Assembly (NCBI GenBank): GCA_032718565.1
Contig: JAVGVS010000008.1
Location: 1,188,579 to 1,252,578, forward strand
DNA: 64,000 nt
Reading direction: 5' to 3'
Origin: Distichodus sexfasciatus
Taxonomy: Eukaryota; Chordata; Actinopteri; Characiformes; Distichodontidae
Translations under genes and position numbers: made by a program
Notes under the pieces: model-generated
Database searches by the model: none
The model's input: the letters and a program-made list of their open reading frames with translations, nothing else
Told to the model about the DNA's origin: nothing
In this document: one piece after another, positions 31,390 through 43,383 of the stretch
Layout: every line of letters begins with the position of its first letter
How positions within the stretch are numbered: the first letter of the stretch is position 1

Positions 31390-32640
31390 TTAGCTTTAGC
31401 CACTCATCAACCTGTCGCTAGTTCACCAGTTTTCCTAACTTAGACCATTTCTGGTAGATCCACTGCAAACTGGGATCTAATGTGTTTAGAGATGCTCTGA
31501 CCAGTCGTCTATTCCTTATCACAATCTGGCCTTGGCCAAAGTTGCTCAGATCCTTACATCGACTTCAGAAGGTCTGCACTCTCTTCTCACCATCGACGGC
31601 TCTGTTGTCGAGAGAGTGAAAACCACCAAGTTCCTGGGTGTTCACATCACAGAGGACCTCTCTTGGTCCCTCAACTCCACCTCCATAGCCAAGAGGGCTC
31701 GTCAGTGTCTGCACTTCCTGCAGAGATTGAAGAGAGCAAGCCTCCCCCCACCAATCCTTAAGACATTCTACACCAGCACCATTGAAAGTTTTCTCTCCAG
31801 CTGCATCACTGTCTGGTATGGGAACTGTAAAGTTTCAGACTGCAACACACTTCAGCGAATGGTGAGAGCAGCTGAGAAGGTCATTGGTGTGCCCCTACCC
31901 CCCCCGAAAGACATTTTCCAGACCTGCTGCTACAACAGAGCCAGAAACATAGTGAAGGACCACTCTCATCCACTACATGGACTCTTTTCACTTTTACCGT
32001 CTGGTAAACGGTATCGTAGCCTCCGATCTGCCACCAAGCCATCAGGACTCTGAATGCACATTAATATCAGAGCTCTCTTAAAATACCTCAAACTACCTCA
32101 CACCTGCACTTTACATACCTACTGTCTACTGTTTACATCAGGCACACTCAGATGCACTAGTGTTAATACAATAACTGTAAATTCTCCTTTCTTCCAATGA
32201 TGCCTTCAATTCTACATTTAACCTGTGCAGTATAATAATCATGTGCAATATCAGTCATTAAGGTTTACATCCCCACCTTCAAATAGTACAGGAGTATTGT
32301 GTATTTATTGTTCTGTCCATTTATTGTAATTATTTTGTATTGTGATGCTCTTGCACTCCATCTGTTATAAGCTGCTTAGATGCTTCCAGTGTGATGCTGC
32401 CAGTGTGCCCTAAAAACATACACTAAGCAATACTTGTTTACATTCCATCTCTTCACTTAACGTCACTTTCGTACTGTATTTATTGCGTTTGTTCTGTATT
32501 TATTGTGTTACTTGTTGCACCTTTTGTCCTGTTGAATGTAATCTTCAGTGTTACTATATGTTGGACCAGGGCCATGGGGAAACACTGTCTCATCACACTT
32601 TGTACATGTATAAAGCAACTGATGACAATAAAGTACCTTG
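31390..32640 (+). mobile_element. LINE fragment with 3' UTR
   Basis: Carries the ORF2 remnant, then an AT-rich 3' UTR with several TGTATTTATTG motifs and a terminal GACAATAAAGTACCTTGA near 32625-32642. The exact left limit is uncertain. Confidence 0.75.
31532..32053 (+). pseudogene. Non-LTR retrotransposon ORF2, C-terminal part
   Basis: 173-residue open frame: TTKFLGVHITEDLSWSLNST, RARQCLHFLQRLKRASLPPP, SCITVWYGNC and LLPSGKRYRSLRSATKPSG. These are the segments after the reverse transcriptase core in fish L2/CR1/Rex1-like LINEs. The YRSLRS...SFFP end is cut short by a stop at 32053. The RT catalytic YxDD block and endonuclease are missing, so this is a 5'-truncated dead copy. Confidence 0.88.
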
Positions 32641-32689
32641 AGCATTCACCAATATTTAATGCTTACAACACATCAACATCAAGGACAAA

Positions 32690-33055
32690 ATGTTCACTTA
32701 CTGCCTAATATATCCTACTCACTGCCAGGTGCCTTTGATCTCTCATAATGTTCTGGCTGATTGGTGGACATCACGCAGGCCTGTTACCATGCAACAATAC
32801 ACATCAATACATTGGTTCAGTGATCTTCAAGCATCTAGCATCGATCCAAATGAAAACACTGATACATCCAAAATACATCTTTATATTGATCATGTGGTCA
32901 GTTTTTAGAGAAGATTGTTTTTTATTTAAATGTCTGGTTGAGCTCAAGAATAAAAATGTAAAATCTTAAAATGGCTAAAATTATTTGCTGTTTGTGATTG
33001 GATATGAATGGCAGTAATGTGATGAAACTTGTGATTTACGCCTCTAACATTAAGC
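32690..33055. repeat. Dispersed repeat shared with 51190-51620
   Basis: TTTAAATGTCTGGTTGAGCTCAAGAATAAAAAT here pairs with TTTAAATGTCTGGTTTAGCTCAGG and following bases at 51390. Both end near CTTGTGATTTACGCC / CTTGTGATTTACAGCCCTAG. The second end is hAT-like. Confidence 0.5.
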
Positions 33056-33976
33056 TCCGCAGTGCCCTTCTGGAGATCACCAGAGGGGTGTAAGTTCCCT
33101 GCTTTCAGCAGTGAGGGTGCTGAGAGTCTGGGTGTGGGCTACTGAGAAACACTTTGTAGTGTAATGCTGTGATCTCTGCTTGGTACTGGGACTGGCTTTA
33201 ACTTCCTGATGCACTGCTCTCCCTGACTGGACTCTGTGTGTGTGTCTGTGTGTGTGTATGTGCGTGCGCTCCTTCACCTCAGTGACCCTGGTTGCGTGTG
33301 CCAGTACAGACTGCTGAACAGCAAAGGTCTGGCTGTCTAGACGCTGCAGGGAGGCATCCTGATGGGCTTCGCATTGATTTGTCTGGAACTTCAGCAGCTG
33401 ATTTGAGAGAGAGAGAAACAGAGGGCGGGAAAGAGCGAAAGAGAGGGAGGGAGAAAGGCTTTTAGTGTGATCATGAGATAAAAAGAAAAGATGTTTGTGT
33501 TTTGGAGAAATGGGTTTTCTTTTGTGTTTAATGGATCCAGCCGTGAATGACCCTGATGACCCTAAAATGATTTTTTTTTTTTGTATCGTGTGTCTAGGTC
33601 TGGGCGTTATTGGATATATGACTGTGCAATATGATCAGAATCTTATATTCTGATAGTGATATGATATATAATTATGGTGAAGTATTTTCTGTAAATTCAC
33701 TGAATTACTAGTTCATAAATAATGAGCACATGGAAATGACATTCTCTTTACCTTTTAACAATTATACACTCAAATGAATGGTAATGAATTATGAGGAATT
33801 ATTCTACCTCCACATTTACCTTGAACATCTGAGTGAATCTGGAGAAACATGTTAACTGCTGACATTGAAATAATAACAAAAAGAGTGCACACGCCGTCAA
33901 AAGAAGTGGTTAGAATAGCAAAAAGCAGAAAAGGCAACCCCCAAGGCAATAAATGCTGCCAACACTTAATAAGATG

Positions 33977-34708
33977 TAGAGCGGCAACTAACGATTATTT
34001 TTAAAAAAATGATTATTCTGCCGATTCTGCCAATTTTTCCAATTAATCGATTATTAATCAGATCAAAAAATTTCATTTCCAACATTTTTAATAATCTAAA
34101 CTGTCTGTTTCTATTTAGTTCTTACTCTCTAACATTATAAAATGGGGGAAAATTTTCAGATTAATTGAAAAAGGAGAAATATTGAAGTTTTGCCCATTTT
34201 TGGCCAAATTGGACTCATTTTTGACTCACAGTTGCATCACAATAACGCAGAGGACAGGCGTCGGGATAATCACTGAAAATGTCAAGTAAATGACTGTATT
34301 GTGAGTAGAACGCTGGTTGTTTTTGTTAGTGTTCAGCTAAAATTGAGTTTTGTCTGTAATAAATGAGAAGATTTGCCTGAACTGGAACACTTCTCTGAGA
34401 GAGTGGTGCGCACTAACAAACAGCGCATGTGTTTACTTCACGAAACAAATGTCATTCATGCGTTTCAGGTACTTCAGATTTTGTGATGGAAAAGTACAGC
34501 ACTGCACTCTTATTTTTCTTGTGTGGTGGTCGACATCCAGCTTAATGCCACTGCGGCTTTGGTTAGCTTACTGCCCCCACATTAGGGGGTAGCCACTGTA
34601 CATATGTGTATAATAATGTAGACCCAACTAATCGATTATTAAATTAGTTGCCAACTATCTTAATAATAGATTTGAATAGATTTTAATCGATTAGTTGTTG
34701 CAGCCCAA
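33977..34708. mobile_element. hAT-like element with exact 8-bp target duplication
   Basis: ATAAGATG flanks both sides (33969-33976, 34709-34716). Ends TAGAGCGGCAACTAACGATT and AATCGATTAGTTGTTGCAGC are inverted copies. 732 bp. Small leftover frames only. Interior segment 34250-34340 resembles the interior of the 27444 element (TGTATTGTGAGTAGAACGCTG). Confidence 0.93.
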
Positions 34709-35124
34709 ATAAGATGTTATCCAAATGAAATGAAATATTTTTGCAAATATTTTGAAACTGATTTATACCATAGCCCCTGTTGCTATCATATTGCTAATGA
34801 TGAGGTTTGTGCTCGTCCTGGAGATGAGTGTTCTAAGAGCGTGTGGTGAAACAGGCCGACCCCCACTCGTGCTCCTCTGTGATACTCCTTCATTCAAATC
34901 TGGCCTATGTAAAGCAGGGTTTGGAGCTGTACGGGCGCAGTGCGAGACGACGGTTGCAGGGCGTGGTGTCGGAGTGTCGAGCAGCTCTTTAAGCTAAAGC
35001 CTCTGCGGTTTACTCCGGAACTCGCTGGGACTGCAAGGAACGCGTCTGGATTCCTCCTTCCTCTTTCAGACCAGATGTCCATTAGCAATTGTTCTCCAAC
35101 TCTTACACAACCTTTTAAATATTC

Positions 35125-35535
35125 TGAAGTAGAGCTGAGCAATATGACCTCAAATCAGTGCGACTATCAAATAATGATTGTTTTGCTTCGTTTGATTAGT
35201 TTTTGCACTCATGGTTCACTGACAGGGTTTGTACTGTAAATATGCCCAGTTATTAATGCTGGAATATTTTCTCTAATGATAAAGTGCTTTGTGATTTTTA
35301 TAATAACTGAAGGAAACACACAGATGTTGTGGCAGACTGGGCGAGGTGGAGTCACATGTTTTTAGTAGGATGTTTTTTGTGTGTTTTCTGGGGGTCAGTA
35401 CATGACCACACACTGGGGGAAGTATTAACAGAATTCCTTTTATAAAAACGTATTATGAATAAATGAAATCGTTACTTTGCTAAGAGGTTTGAATGTCGAT
35501 TTCAGTGTATTTTTGATTTATTGCCCAGGCTTAAT
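35125..35535. repeat. Probable hAT-like element, diverged
   Basis: Starts TAGAGCTGAGCAATATGAC and ends TTATTGCCCAGGCTTA. The ends look inverted but weak, and no target duplication is seen. Confidence 0.4.
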
Positions 35536-36279
35536 GTGATGTTTTCACATCTTTTGCTGTCCTTATTGTGACTGCTTTGTTTTGTGGTTTAACACTCTTT
35601 GGGCTCCAGTCTAGTACTCTTGAAGTCATGTGTACCAGCTGAAGTGAAGCGACAGATTTCTCAAGTCTACTTTAAGACTGTCTCTGAGCGCAGAGTCGTA
35701 CACTGGAACACTGTTTCCGATGACGTTTGCTTGGCCAGAAACAATGCTGGAGCATTCACAAGGCCCCTCCACGCGCCCCTTACTTGGTACTGGCTGTCCT
35801 AGTTTGTGCGCTTGTGGAGAACACACACACACACGTCCAGAGAACCTTGACGAGAGTCTGGTGGATCGTAGATCCTTACAAAATATACAGTGTCACGGGC
35901 TGCAGGTCGGGACACGATTGTCTCAGGAGTTACCGCCGAAAAATACCCAGCCTTTCATTGTGGTTTTCAGTTTGAGTTTACTGAACGCGTCTGTCGTTGA
36001 CTGTCTGTGTGTGTGTGTGTGTGTGTTTCTCACTTTATTTTGGAGACAAGTTTTAGACCCTGCACCTGCAGACTGGGAACATGCCTGCCTTTCAGGATGC
36101 AATATTGTGTCCTCATTTGGTTTTTCTAAGATGTCTAAGAAAACAAAAGTAGCCGAAAAGCTACTAATTTCATTACTGAGTTTATGGTAATGGTTTAGGG
36201 ACAGGAATGAATATTGCCGTACAAAAGGATATGCAGTAGCCTAGTTATTTACAAAGGTTACAGAACACAGCTGGGGTCA

Positions 36280-36530
36280 ATTGGTAGCATAACCATTAGG
36301 GAGTTCACCAGGTTATCGAGAGTGCGCCGGTTCAAATCCATGACCGGTAAAGGTACTCATGAGCAGGGTACCGTCCCCAAGCACTGCTCCGCGGGCCCTG
36401 CCCATGTCAGCTGCCCTCTGCTCCTTCACGGATGGGTCAGATGCTGAGGTCACATTTGGTTGCGGTGCACTGTGCGCTGCTTTGTGGTGTGTTCTCTCAC
36501 AGAATGAGAAAAGTCATGATATGAATGAGC
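36280..36530 (+). repeat. SINE family B
   Basis: AACCATTAGGGAGTTCACCA ... GCCGGTTCAAATCC ... CATGAGCAGGGTACCGTCC ... CACGGATGGGTCAGATGC. Confidence 0.82.
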
Positions 36531-36959
36531 CAGAAGTCGAGAATCTGTGCATTGGATATGGATACTGTATAAAGCACGTCTTTGGTTTTGGTTTTGATGG
36601 ACCACTACAGTAAAGATTATGTCTATGGGAGGTCTTTATTTAAGATTATTTTTATTTTGTTGATTATTTTTATTTAGTATTGGTACTTCAGACTATGAAA
36701 TAAAGGTTTACAAACAAAGAACAAATACAACCATTGCAATTATAAATGATATTTATGTAATTAGTTATATTTACTGTATGTATTGTGAAGCGCAGTGTTC
36801 CAGTTTAATGTGATGCATGTTTGTGTGTGTGTCTGTGTGTGTGTGAAAGAGATCAGGATTGATTCTGTTTGGATCTATTATGTAATGCATGATTTAGTAG
36901 TACTTGGGTTTTAATCAATACAAACTTTTGCTTGAGAGTCAGTATCAGACTTTGGTTAG

Positions 36960-37215
36960 ACTTAGGCCTGAGCGGTTAGGCTCGCACTGACGCTCTGAAT
37001 ACTTTCTGCATTGCATGTGTTCATGAACTTCACCCTTGAAACATTTGTCTGCAAAATATGATCCACTTGGAGTATAGATGCAGACAAATATGAATGAAAA
37101 CTTGACAAAATGTGAACGTTCTGTTGTGTTGGCATGTCCTGGTTAAGAAGCCTTATGGCCCGAGAATAGAAGCCCCTCCTGATTCTCTCCGTTTTGGCCA
37201 TGATACGCCTCAAGC
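36960..37215 (-). mobile_element. LINE ORF2 C-terminal fragment
   Basis: Minus strand encodes KTERIRRGFYSRAIRLLNQD, matching the last residues of L2/CR1/Rex1-type ORF2 (arginine-rich stretch then FYxRAIRLLN), followed by a short 3' UTR. Confidence 0.65.
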
Positions 37216-37390
37216 TTTAGCTTAGGTTTTTACTGCTGATATTTTTAATCATTTACTTGACATGTTGTGAGCAGTAACGATGCTGTTAGTACAACCATCT
37301 TCTCATGTCTTGTAGCAAGCAGAGGCAACGAAGAGCTCGGAAATATCTGAACGCAGGGGAGTGGGCCTGGCAGGAAGCCTTCCTCACATT

Positions 37391-37677
37391 CTCTCTCTCT
37401 CTCTCTCTCTCTCTCTTTTCCCCGTACTGGCATCCTCTCCTCCTCCCCTTTTTCATGCTGGTGTTCTTTGTTCTCTCTCCGGTCTGGCAGGCAGACACTC
37501 AGTCACGCCTCGTCAAATCGCCAGCACTCGCTCGGGCTCTTTCCACTCTCTGCTGCTGACCCACCTGTTCCTCACCGAGCAGCACAGCAAACACAGCCCC
37601 TCTCTCTCTCTCTCTCTCTCTCTCGCTCTCTCTCTCTCTCTTGCTCTCTCTCTCTATCTATCACACACACACACACA
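37391..37677. repeat. CT and CA microsatellites
   Basis: (CT)n at 37391-37416 and 37600-37657, (CA)n at 37662-37681. All open frames here (Leu/Ser-rich) are compositional. Confidence 0.85.
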
Positions 37678-37724
37678 CACATATAGCAGTGCTTGAGAGT
37701 AGGGTTAGGCAATTAATCACCACA

Positions 37725-37830
37725 TCCTAAAAGTGCTCTATTGGATTGAGATCTGGTGACTGGAGGCCATTGGAGATGATGTGTGCTTTGTGACACGGTG
37801 CATTATTCTGTTGAAAGTAGCCACCAGAAG
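37725..37830 (-). pseudogene. Tc1-like transposase fragment
   Basis: Minus strand reads GGYFQQNNAPCHKAHIIS then, after a deletion, LQSPDLNPIEHF. These are the second Asp block (here Asn, so the catalytic residue is lost) and the Glu block of a Tc1 transposase. Only about 35 codons remain. Confidence 0.85.
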
Positions 37831-38499
37831 ACCAATCATCACCGTCTGCATCATGATTGTGATTAATTTCAGCCCCACATATTTTGACATTTCTGCTAAT
37901 TTCTGTGTCCAACCCCATCAAGCAGAAGGTGGAATTGAAAAAGTTTGCTGTGATGAATCTAGGTATTTGCAGTAAAAAGTTTAGCCTGACTTGTACTAGC
38001 ACATTTTTGGAAGGTTTTGCAGAAACCCGCAGAGCTCCAGACGGCACCGGATGCTGTACTCGACTTGCCAGCTGTGCCAAATGTTTTGCCAGTTGAGTCT
38101 GCGTGGCACAACCTCTTGGCGTGGCGCCGTCGGAGTTGGTTTATCTTTTATGTGGCCAGGTTCCAGGTGTGTTGCAGATAGTCGCTTGTCTGCTTCAGTG
38201 CCCGGAGTGAGGATGAACGATGCAGATGTTGATAGCCGCTTCCTCCGCCGCTGGTGCTGAACACAGACGTTGATGCTGGAGACGGGGGGAATCGGCCAGG
38301 CGTTTACCCGTGACTGCGTGTTATCGTGAGGAGTTGCGGCGGGATACCTGTTGAGAGGCAAGCCGGAGGCTGTTTGGCTCTGACGTTGATTAATGGACGT
38401 GCTGCGCCTGCTTTCAACACAAAACCAAGATTACCCTTTCCCCTGCTGTCTCTTGCACTTTGTTTCTTTTCCTCTTTTCCCTTCCCTCCTTATCTCTCT

Positions 38500-38694
38500 G
38501 TCTTTCACACACACACACACACACACCTCTTTTCCACTGCAGTGGTGCCAGTGCTGGAGATGATCTGGTTCAGGTTGAACTGGCGACCCACTGATCACAG
38601 GGCCCAAACTCCTTCTCTCCTTCCCACTATTCTCTCTCCGTCTCTTCATCCTCTTCCTTCTTTTCCCCACTCTTTCCCTCCTTCTCACAGTCCT

Positions 38695-38728
<34 letters not shown>

Positions 38729-38977
38729 TTACTTCTATCTTCCTCTCCACTCATTCTCTCTGCTTCTCTCTCATCTCTCTTTCCCTCTCTTTCCCTCTCT
38801 CTTCCCCCCTTTCTCCTCCTCTCTCCCTCTCTGTTTCTCTCCTTGCTCTATATATTTTCTTTTCTCCCTCTCTTTCCTTCTCTCCCTCCCTGTTCATCTC
38901 TCTCCCTCTCTCTTCCTTTCTTTTTCTTGCTCTCTCTCTCTAATTCCGTCTCTCTTTCTCCTCCTCTGCCACTTCTC

Positions 38978-39020
<43 letters not shown>
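38500..39020. repeat. Long CT-rich tract
   Basis: (CA)n at 38507-38526, then polypyrimidine sequence from 38610 to 39016 with pure (CT)n at 38698-38726 and 38980-39014. The 205-residue Ser/Leu/Pro frame (38326-38943) is not a gene. Confidence 0.85.
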
Positions 39021-39021
<1 letters not shown>

Positions 39022-40103
39022 ACTGCGGCTGGCAGGTCGGTTGGTGTGATCGATTAGAAGTCTGGCCGGATGAGTCGGTTCGGAACAGCGCTGCCTGTCT
39101 TAGCTTCAGCCACCGGGAGACACACACACACACTCTCACTCACACTCTCACTCACTCAGACAGACAGACCCCCTGCTGAGATCACATTACACATCCAGAG
39201 CAGCGTGAGGAGGGAACAGCGTAATCGTCCTTTTCGTCCGTCTCTGTGCGGCTGATGTCCTCTCCCCTCTCGTTACACTGCTGCAGGAAGAAGGGAGGGA
39301 ATTCAGGTGGAGAGAGATTTACTTCTTGTGTAATGCACTTCCGGCCGCTTCCCTAATGCCTTTCCTCACACCGTTCCCTGCTTAACTGCAGCTCTGCTCA
39401 TTAGCGGTGTGCGGGTTTGGCACGGTGACTTTTTTGGGTTTGCACATTGACCCGTTGTGCCGTAAAGAAACCCAGCCGACCTGCGCCTCGCTTAAGCGAA
39501 AATGTTTTACTCACCGAATTCCAGAATTCCACTGCCTGTGGTTTTCACCTTTAATGTAGTAATTTGCACTTTTTAGTTGGCAATAATTTAGGTTATTTTG
39601 GCAAATGGTAGGCGATTTTTAAAAATTCTTTCATTCAGAATTAAATGAGCAGCAAAGGCATTATTCCATCCCCCACACCCTAAACATGCAGCTAGAACAC
39701 ACTGTGACATGACCGTCATCACAAACAACAATACGCTCATATCAATGAGACAACTTGTAACACTGAACAATAAAATGACCAGATTAAAACCAGATGTGCA
39801 AAAAAACGTTCTTCCCAGTTTATGGGTTAAATTCTGGATTTTAAAACTGAAAATGTTGAATTTTTCACTGCTTATGACCTGAAATTCCACTGCCTTTTCT
39901 TTTTTTGTTGTTTTTGTCCGGAAACACAGCGGCAGTGTCCTTAAGCGACCTCGGGGCGTCCACGTGTGCTTGTTGGCGCACGTCCGTGTGTCTTTGCTTG
40001 CGTGACCGTGTGTGTGTTTGTCTTGGATGATGTTGCGGTGTTTGACCGAGCGAGGCTCCAGTTGACGGATGACTTGGTCGGTGCAGACTGTTTTCTTGAT
40101 GTG

Positions 40104-40290
40104 AAGGCCTCTCTCTCCCTCTCTCCTTCTCTCTCCCTCTCTTTTCGTCCCTCTCTCTCTCTATCTCTCCCGCTTTCTCTCTCCCTCCTTTACTCTCTCT
40201 TTTTCTCACCCCTTCCTCCTTTCCCTCCGTCTCTCCCTCTCTTTCTTTCATATTCTCTTACTCTCCATCTTATTTTCTCGCTCTCTCTCC
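40104..40290. repeat. CT-rich tract
   Basis: Imperfect (CT)n with TTT interruptions. No coding. Confidence 0.8.
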
Positions 40291-40503
40291 CTCAGTTTGG
40301 GAGTTGGTGTGTGTTGTGTGAGGTGTGTGTTGTAGCAACAGGACTGCATCAACCTCCTGTTGCTCTCTGGGTCGTTTAAGGCCGGGACACATGCTGCAGG
40401 TGGGACAAAACGTGTATTAATAGAAACTGTATAAATTCTAGTGCTGGGATTGGGTTAAAAATGTATCACTTTGTATAAATCTAGATAAATCAGACGTGTG
40501 ATA

Positions 40504-40886
40504 TAGGGGTGGGTATTGGCAAGGACCTTACGATACATGAGTCACGATATGATTATATCAGAATATATTGCGATACTATACATATTGCAATATTCTACAG
40601 TTCACTGAAAATGCAAGTTGCTGTGTACAATCTGGGTGGTCTTAATGAACCACATTACGTTAATAATTCAGCCAAAACAACATAACTCGGAACTGAATTT
40701 TAACTTTGTCTTTGCATTTTAACAATGAGCACTGAACTAGTGGACACCAAAAACGTTAAGATAAAGTGCATAAGGTTGAAAATAAGAAACTAAAGTGCCC
40801 AGTTTTTGGAGCTAGAAACCGATATAGTATATTGTGAAAGGAAATATCGCGATATATTGGTGTATCGAGTTTTTTGCACAGCCCCA
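40504..40886. mobile_element. hAT-like element with exact 8-bp target duplication
   Basis: GTGTGATA flanks both sides (40496-40503, 40887-40894). Ends TAGGGGTGGGTATTGGC and TTTTTTGCACAGCCCCA. 383 bp, interior rich in CGATAT/ATATTGCGATA. No coding. Confidence 0.9.
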
Positions 40887-41101
40887 GTGTGATACTGGAA
40901 TAAAGGAATGTGTTACGGCTCGGTAATGGAATCCAGCACAGTTTTCAACCTGCCATTGCTCATAACATCTGTAATGAATTGCAGACGTAAATAGCAGATA
41001 ACCACAGGCTGCTTGTGCTTCGGTGAAAAGTTCATAACTGCACTCTGTACTGTAAATGTAGACGATTTTAGAATACAATATCGGAATTATTTTCCTGTCG
41101 A

Positions 41102-41458
41102 GGGGCGGCACGGTGGTGCAGTGGTTAGCGCTGCTGCCTCACAGCGAGAAGGTCCTGGGTTTCGATCGGCCGGGGGGGCCTTTCTGTGTGGAGTTTGAAT
41201 GCTCTCCCTGCGTTTGCGTGGGTTTCCTCCTGGGGCTCCGGTTTCCTCCCACAGTACAAAAGCATGCTATATACTGTAGGTTAATTGCCGACTCTAAATT
41301 GGCCCCGTAAGTTGTGAGTTTGTGTGCCTGGCGGTGTGTTGGCTCCTGCCCATGGTTTGTCCCCACCTCGCGTCCGTAGTTCGCGGGATAGGCTCCAGTC
41401 CCCGCGAACCCCGGTCAGGATTAAGTAGTTTGGGTAATGAATGAATGAATGAATGAAT
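41102..41458 (+). repeat. SINE-like family C, complete
   Basis: GGGCGGCACGGTGGTGCAGT ... GCTGCCTCACAGCGAGAAGG ... CTGGGTTTCGATC ... CGGGATAGGCTCCAGTCC ... (GAAT)n at 41437-41458. Confidence 0.88.
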
Positions 41459-41657
41459 GTTCATGTCGTCTCTGAAAGTGTAAACATTGCCCAGATGAAA
41501 GCAATGCAGTTCATTTTGACAAATTCTTCTGCACTTTTATTGTGAAATCTTTTTACTGTTTTACTACCTCTCCCTCCCACCCTCCGTCCCTCCCCCTCTC
41601 TCTGTCTTTCATCCTCCCTCTCACACTCGTGCATATATACACATATACACACTATGA

Positions 41658-41908
41658 GGGGCGGCACGGTGGCGCAGTGGGTTTCCTTTGTGCGCTCTGA
41701 TTTCCTCCCACAGTCCAAAAGCATGCACTGTAGGTTAATTGGTGACTCTAAATTGGCCCCGTAAGGTGTTAATGTGTGTGTGAGTGTGTGTGCCCAGGGT
41801 TGTTCCCGGCCTTGCGCCCGGCCTTGCGCCCGAAAGTTCCCAGGATGGGCTCCGGTTTCCCCGCGACCCCAGCTGGGATTAAAGCAGTTCAGATAATGAC
41901 TGACTGAT
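41658..41908 (+). repeat. SINE-like family C, internally deleted
   Basis: The head GGGCGGCACGGTGGCGCAGTG is joined directly to GGGTTTCCTTTGTGCGCTC. The middle, including the B box, is missing. A GGCCTTGCGCCC duplication lies at 41809-41832. Confidence 0.82.
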
Positions 41909-42589
41909 ACACTATGAGTCAAATAAACCAATGTCTGTACCTTTGCTCTCTGTCTTTGTTCATTTTTAAAATTCTGTCACTGTTGCATTTTGATTTATAT
42001 TATTATATTGTTTATTTCAATGTAAAATGTTTGGGAGCAATAAAATAAGTATGTGAATACCTCACACACACACACACACACACGCGCAAACACAGTCCCA
42101 CACACACGTCTCAGTTTCGTAAGTTCCTCCTCATACCACTAGGCCAGGTGTTACCGGTTTGGCTGCGTCATCCGCTTTTCTGTCACTCTTTAATTAGTTT
42201 GCCGTTTATGAGTCTTTGATGTCGACCTGATGACTGACAGTAACGCAGCTCCCTCTCTCCCTCCCTGTGTCGGTGCTGCAGTGCCGGTGTTCCGGAGCTT
42301 CCCCCCCGCTGAGTGTGTGTCTGCTGTCTGCGCTCGGAGCGACGAGTCGGCATGCTGATGAGATGCTGCTGAGCTGAGCACATCGCCTTGGGAACAGCCG
42401 CGACCACACCTGACTCCCAATACCTGAGAGAGCCTCACAACACCTGCCCTGGCGAGCATTCTGCCTCTCTTTTTTCTTCCCCCGTCTTCTGTCTCTCTCG
42501 CTCCGCCTCATTCTCAGAAGACATGCCCGCGTCCCTCTGGTTGGGGGGATAATTCGGCTAATTGGAGTTCTGAGCTTAGGCGCAGTGAG

Positions 42590-43085
42590 GGGGGAGGCTG
42601 CTTTTAAAGCTGCAAGCTACTTTATGATTAAGCTTAACTAAGCTACAGCTTTTTGAGCTACTCTTTTAATACTTTAGTTAGCTACATTACAAGCCACAGA
42701 AAACGAAGTTAACTACATCAGAGCTGTATCACGGCCACGGATTCTCACTTCCATCTTGGTCAAGTTGGACTCCATCCTCCAACTCCATCTCGCAGCTGCC
42801 AGGAGTACACCGTGACGCAATGGTCCTGCGCCGATTTAGGTAGCCAATCAGACGCCACTTCTGCCAGTCGTCACCAATCAAAAACAGCTGGTATTTGAAG
42901 ATAGCCATCTTTGTAATGAGGCAAAAATATTTTTCTTTTTTTGGAACAATGTAGCGTTTTGCCATGCTACATCGCTATTTGTAAAACAATAAAATTAGTT
43001 TAACAAAAAGAAGCTACAACATTCTAAAAGTAGCTTTGCATCTGATAAGCAATAGAAAGCGTAATTAAGTTAGCAGTGTTGCTAC
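42590..43085. repeat. AGCTAC-rich dispersed repeat, unclassified
   Basis: GCTACTTTATG, AAGCTACAG, GAGCTACTC and TAGCTACATTAC at the left are mirrored by AAGCTACAAC, GTAGCTTTGC and TTGCTACTTCTCAACAC at the right, around a GC-richer core at 42720-42880. Likely a non-autonomous DNA element. Family not identified. Confidence 0.45.
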
Positions 43086-43149
43086 TTCTCAACACAGGTT
43101 AGCCGCCCCACCCTAACCATCCCCCGCCCACCATTTGGAAAAGCCAAGC

Positions 43150-43383
43150 GTGACGTGTCCCACCTGACCTCTCACTCCGCTGCCCTCTATGTGAGCGTCA
43201 AGCCGTGGGGTTGTCGCAGCCCGAAGAGGGGAGCATGGACTCGTGAGGTGAAGATGGGAGCGCGGCGGCCGCGTCGTCTCCAGCATCCTTCACCGCATCG
43301 CTACGCTTAACCACCCAGGCAAGCGCTCTGCTGCAGGAGCAGTATGCAGGAGGGAGACCTACCGGCCACAAATGCTTTCACAG
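43150..43383 (+). CDS. Candidate 5' exon with start codon
   Basis: A GC- and CpG-rich unique block ends in a consensus-like donor CACAG|GTGAGG (GT at 43384). An ATG at 43344 with A at -3 opens 13 codons (MQEGDLPATNAFT) and leaves phase 1. A possible acceptor (CACCCAG, 43319) would make the exon 43320-43383. The protein start is not recognised. If the 16.8-kb CpG region is the promoter, this could be exon 2 of the same gene. Human AGO2 lies downstream of PTK2, but the peptide does not identify it. Confidence 0.35.

Noticed and set aside
38326..38943. 205-residue Ser/Leu/Pro-rich open frame
   Set aside because: Product of a CT-rich tract, which lacks stop codons in one frame.
43344..43383. Calling this the ago2 start codon exon
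   Set aside because: Only gene-order reasoning supports it. The encoded peptide does not match an Argonaute N-terminus that I recognise, so no symbol is given.
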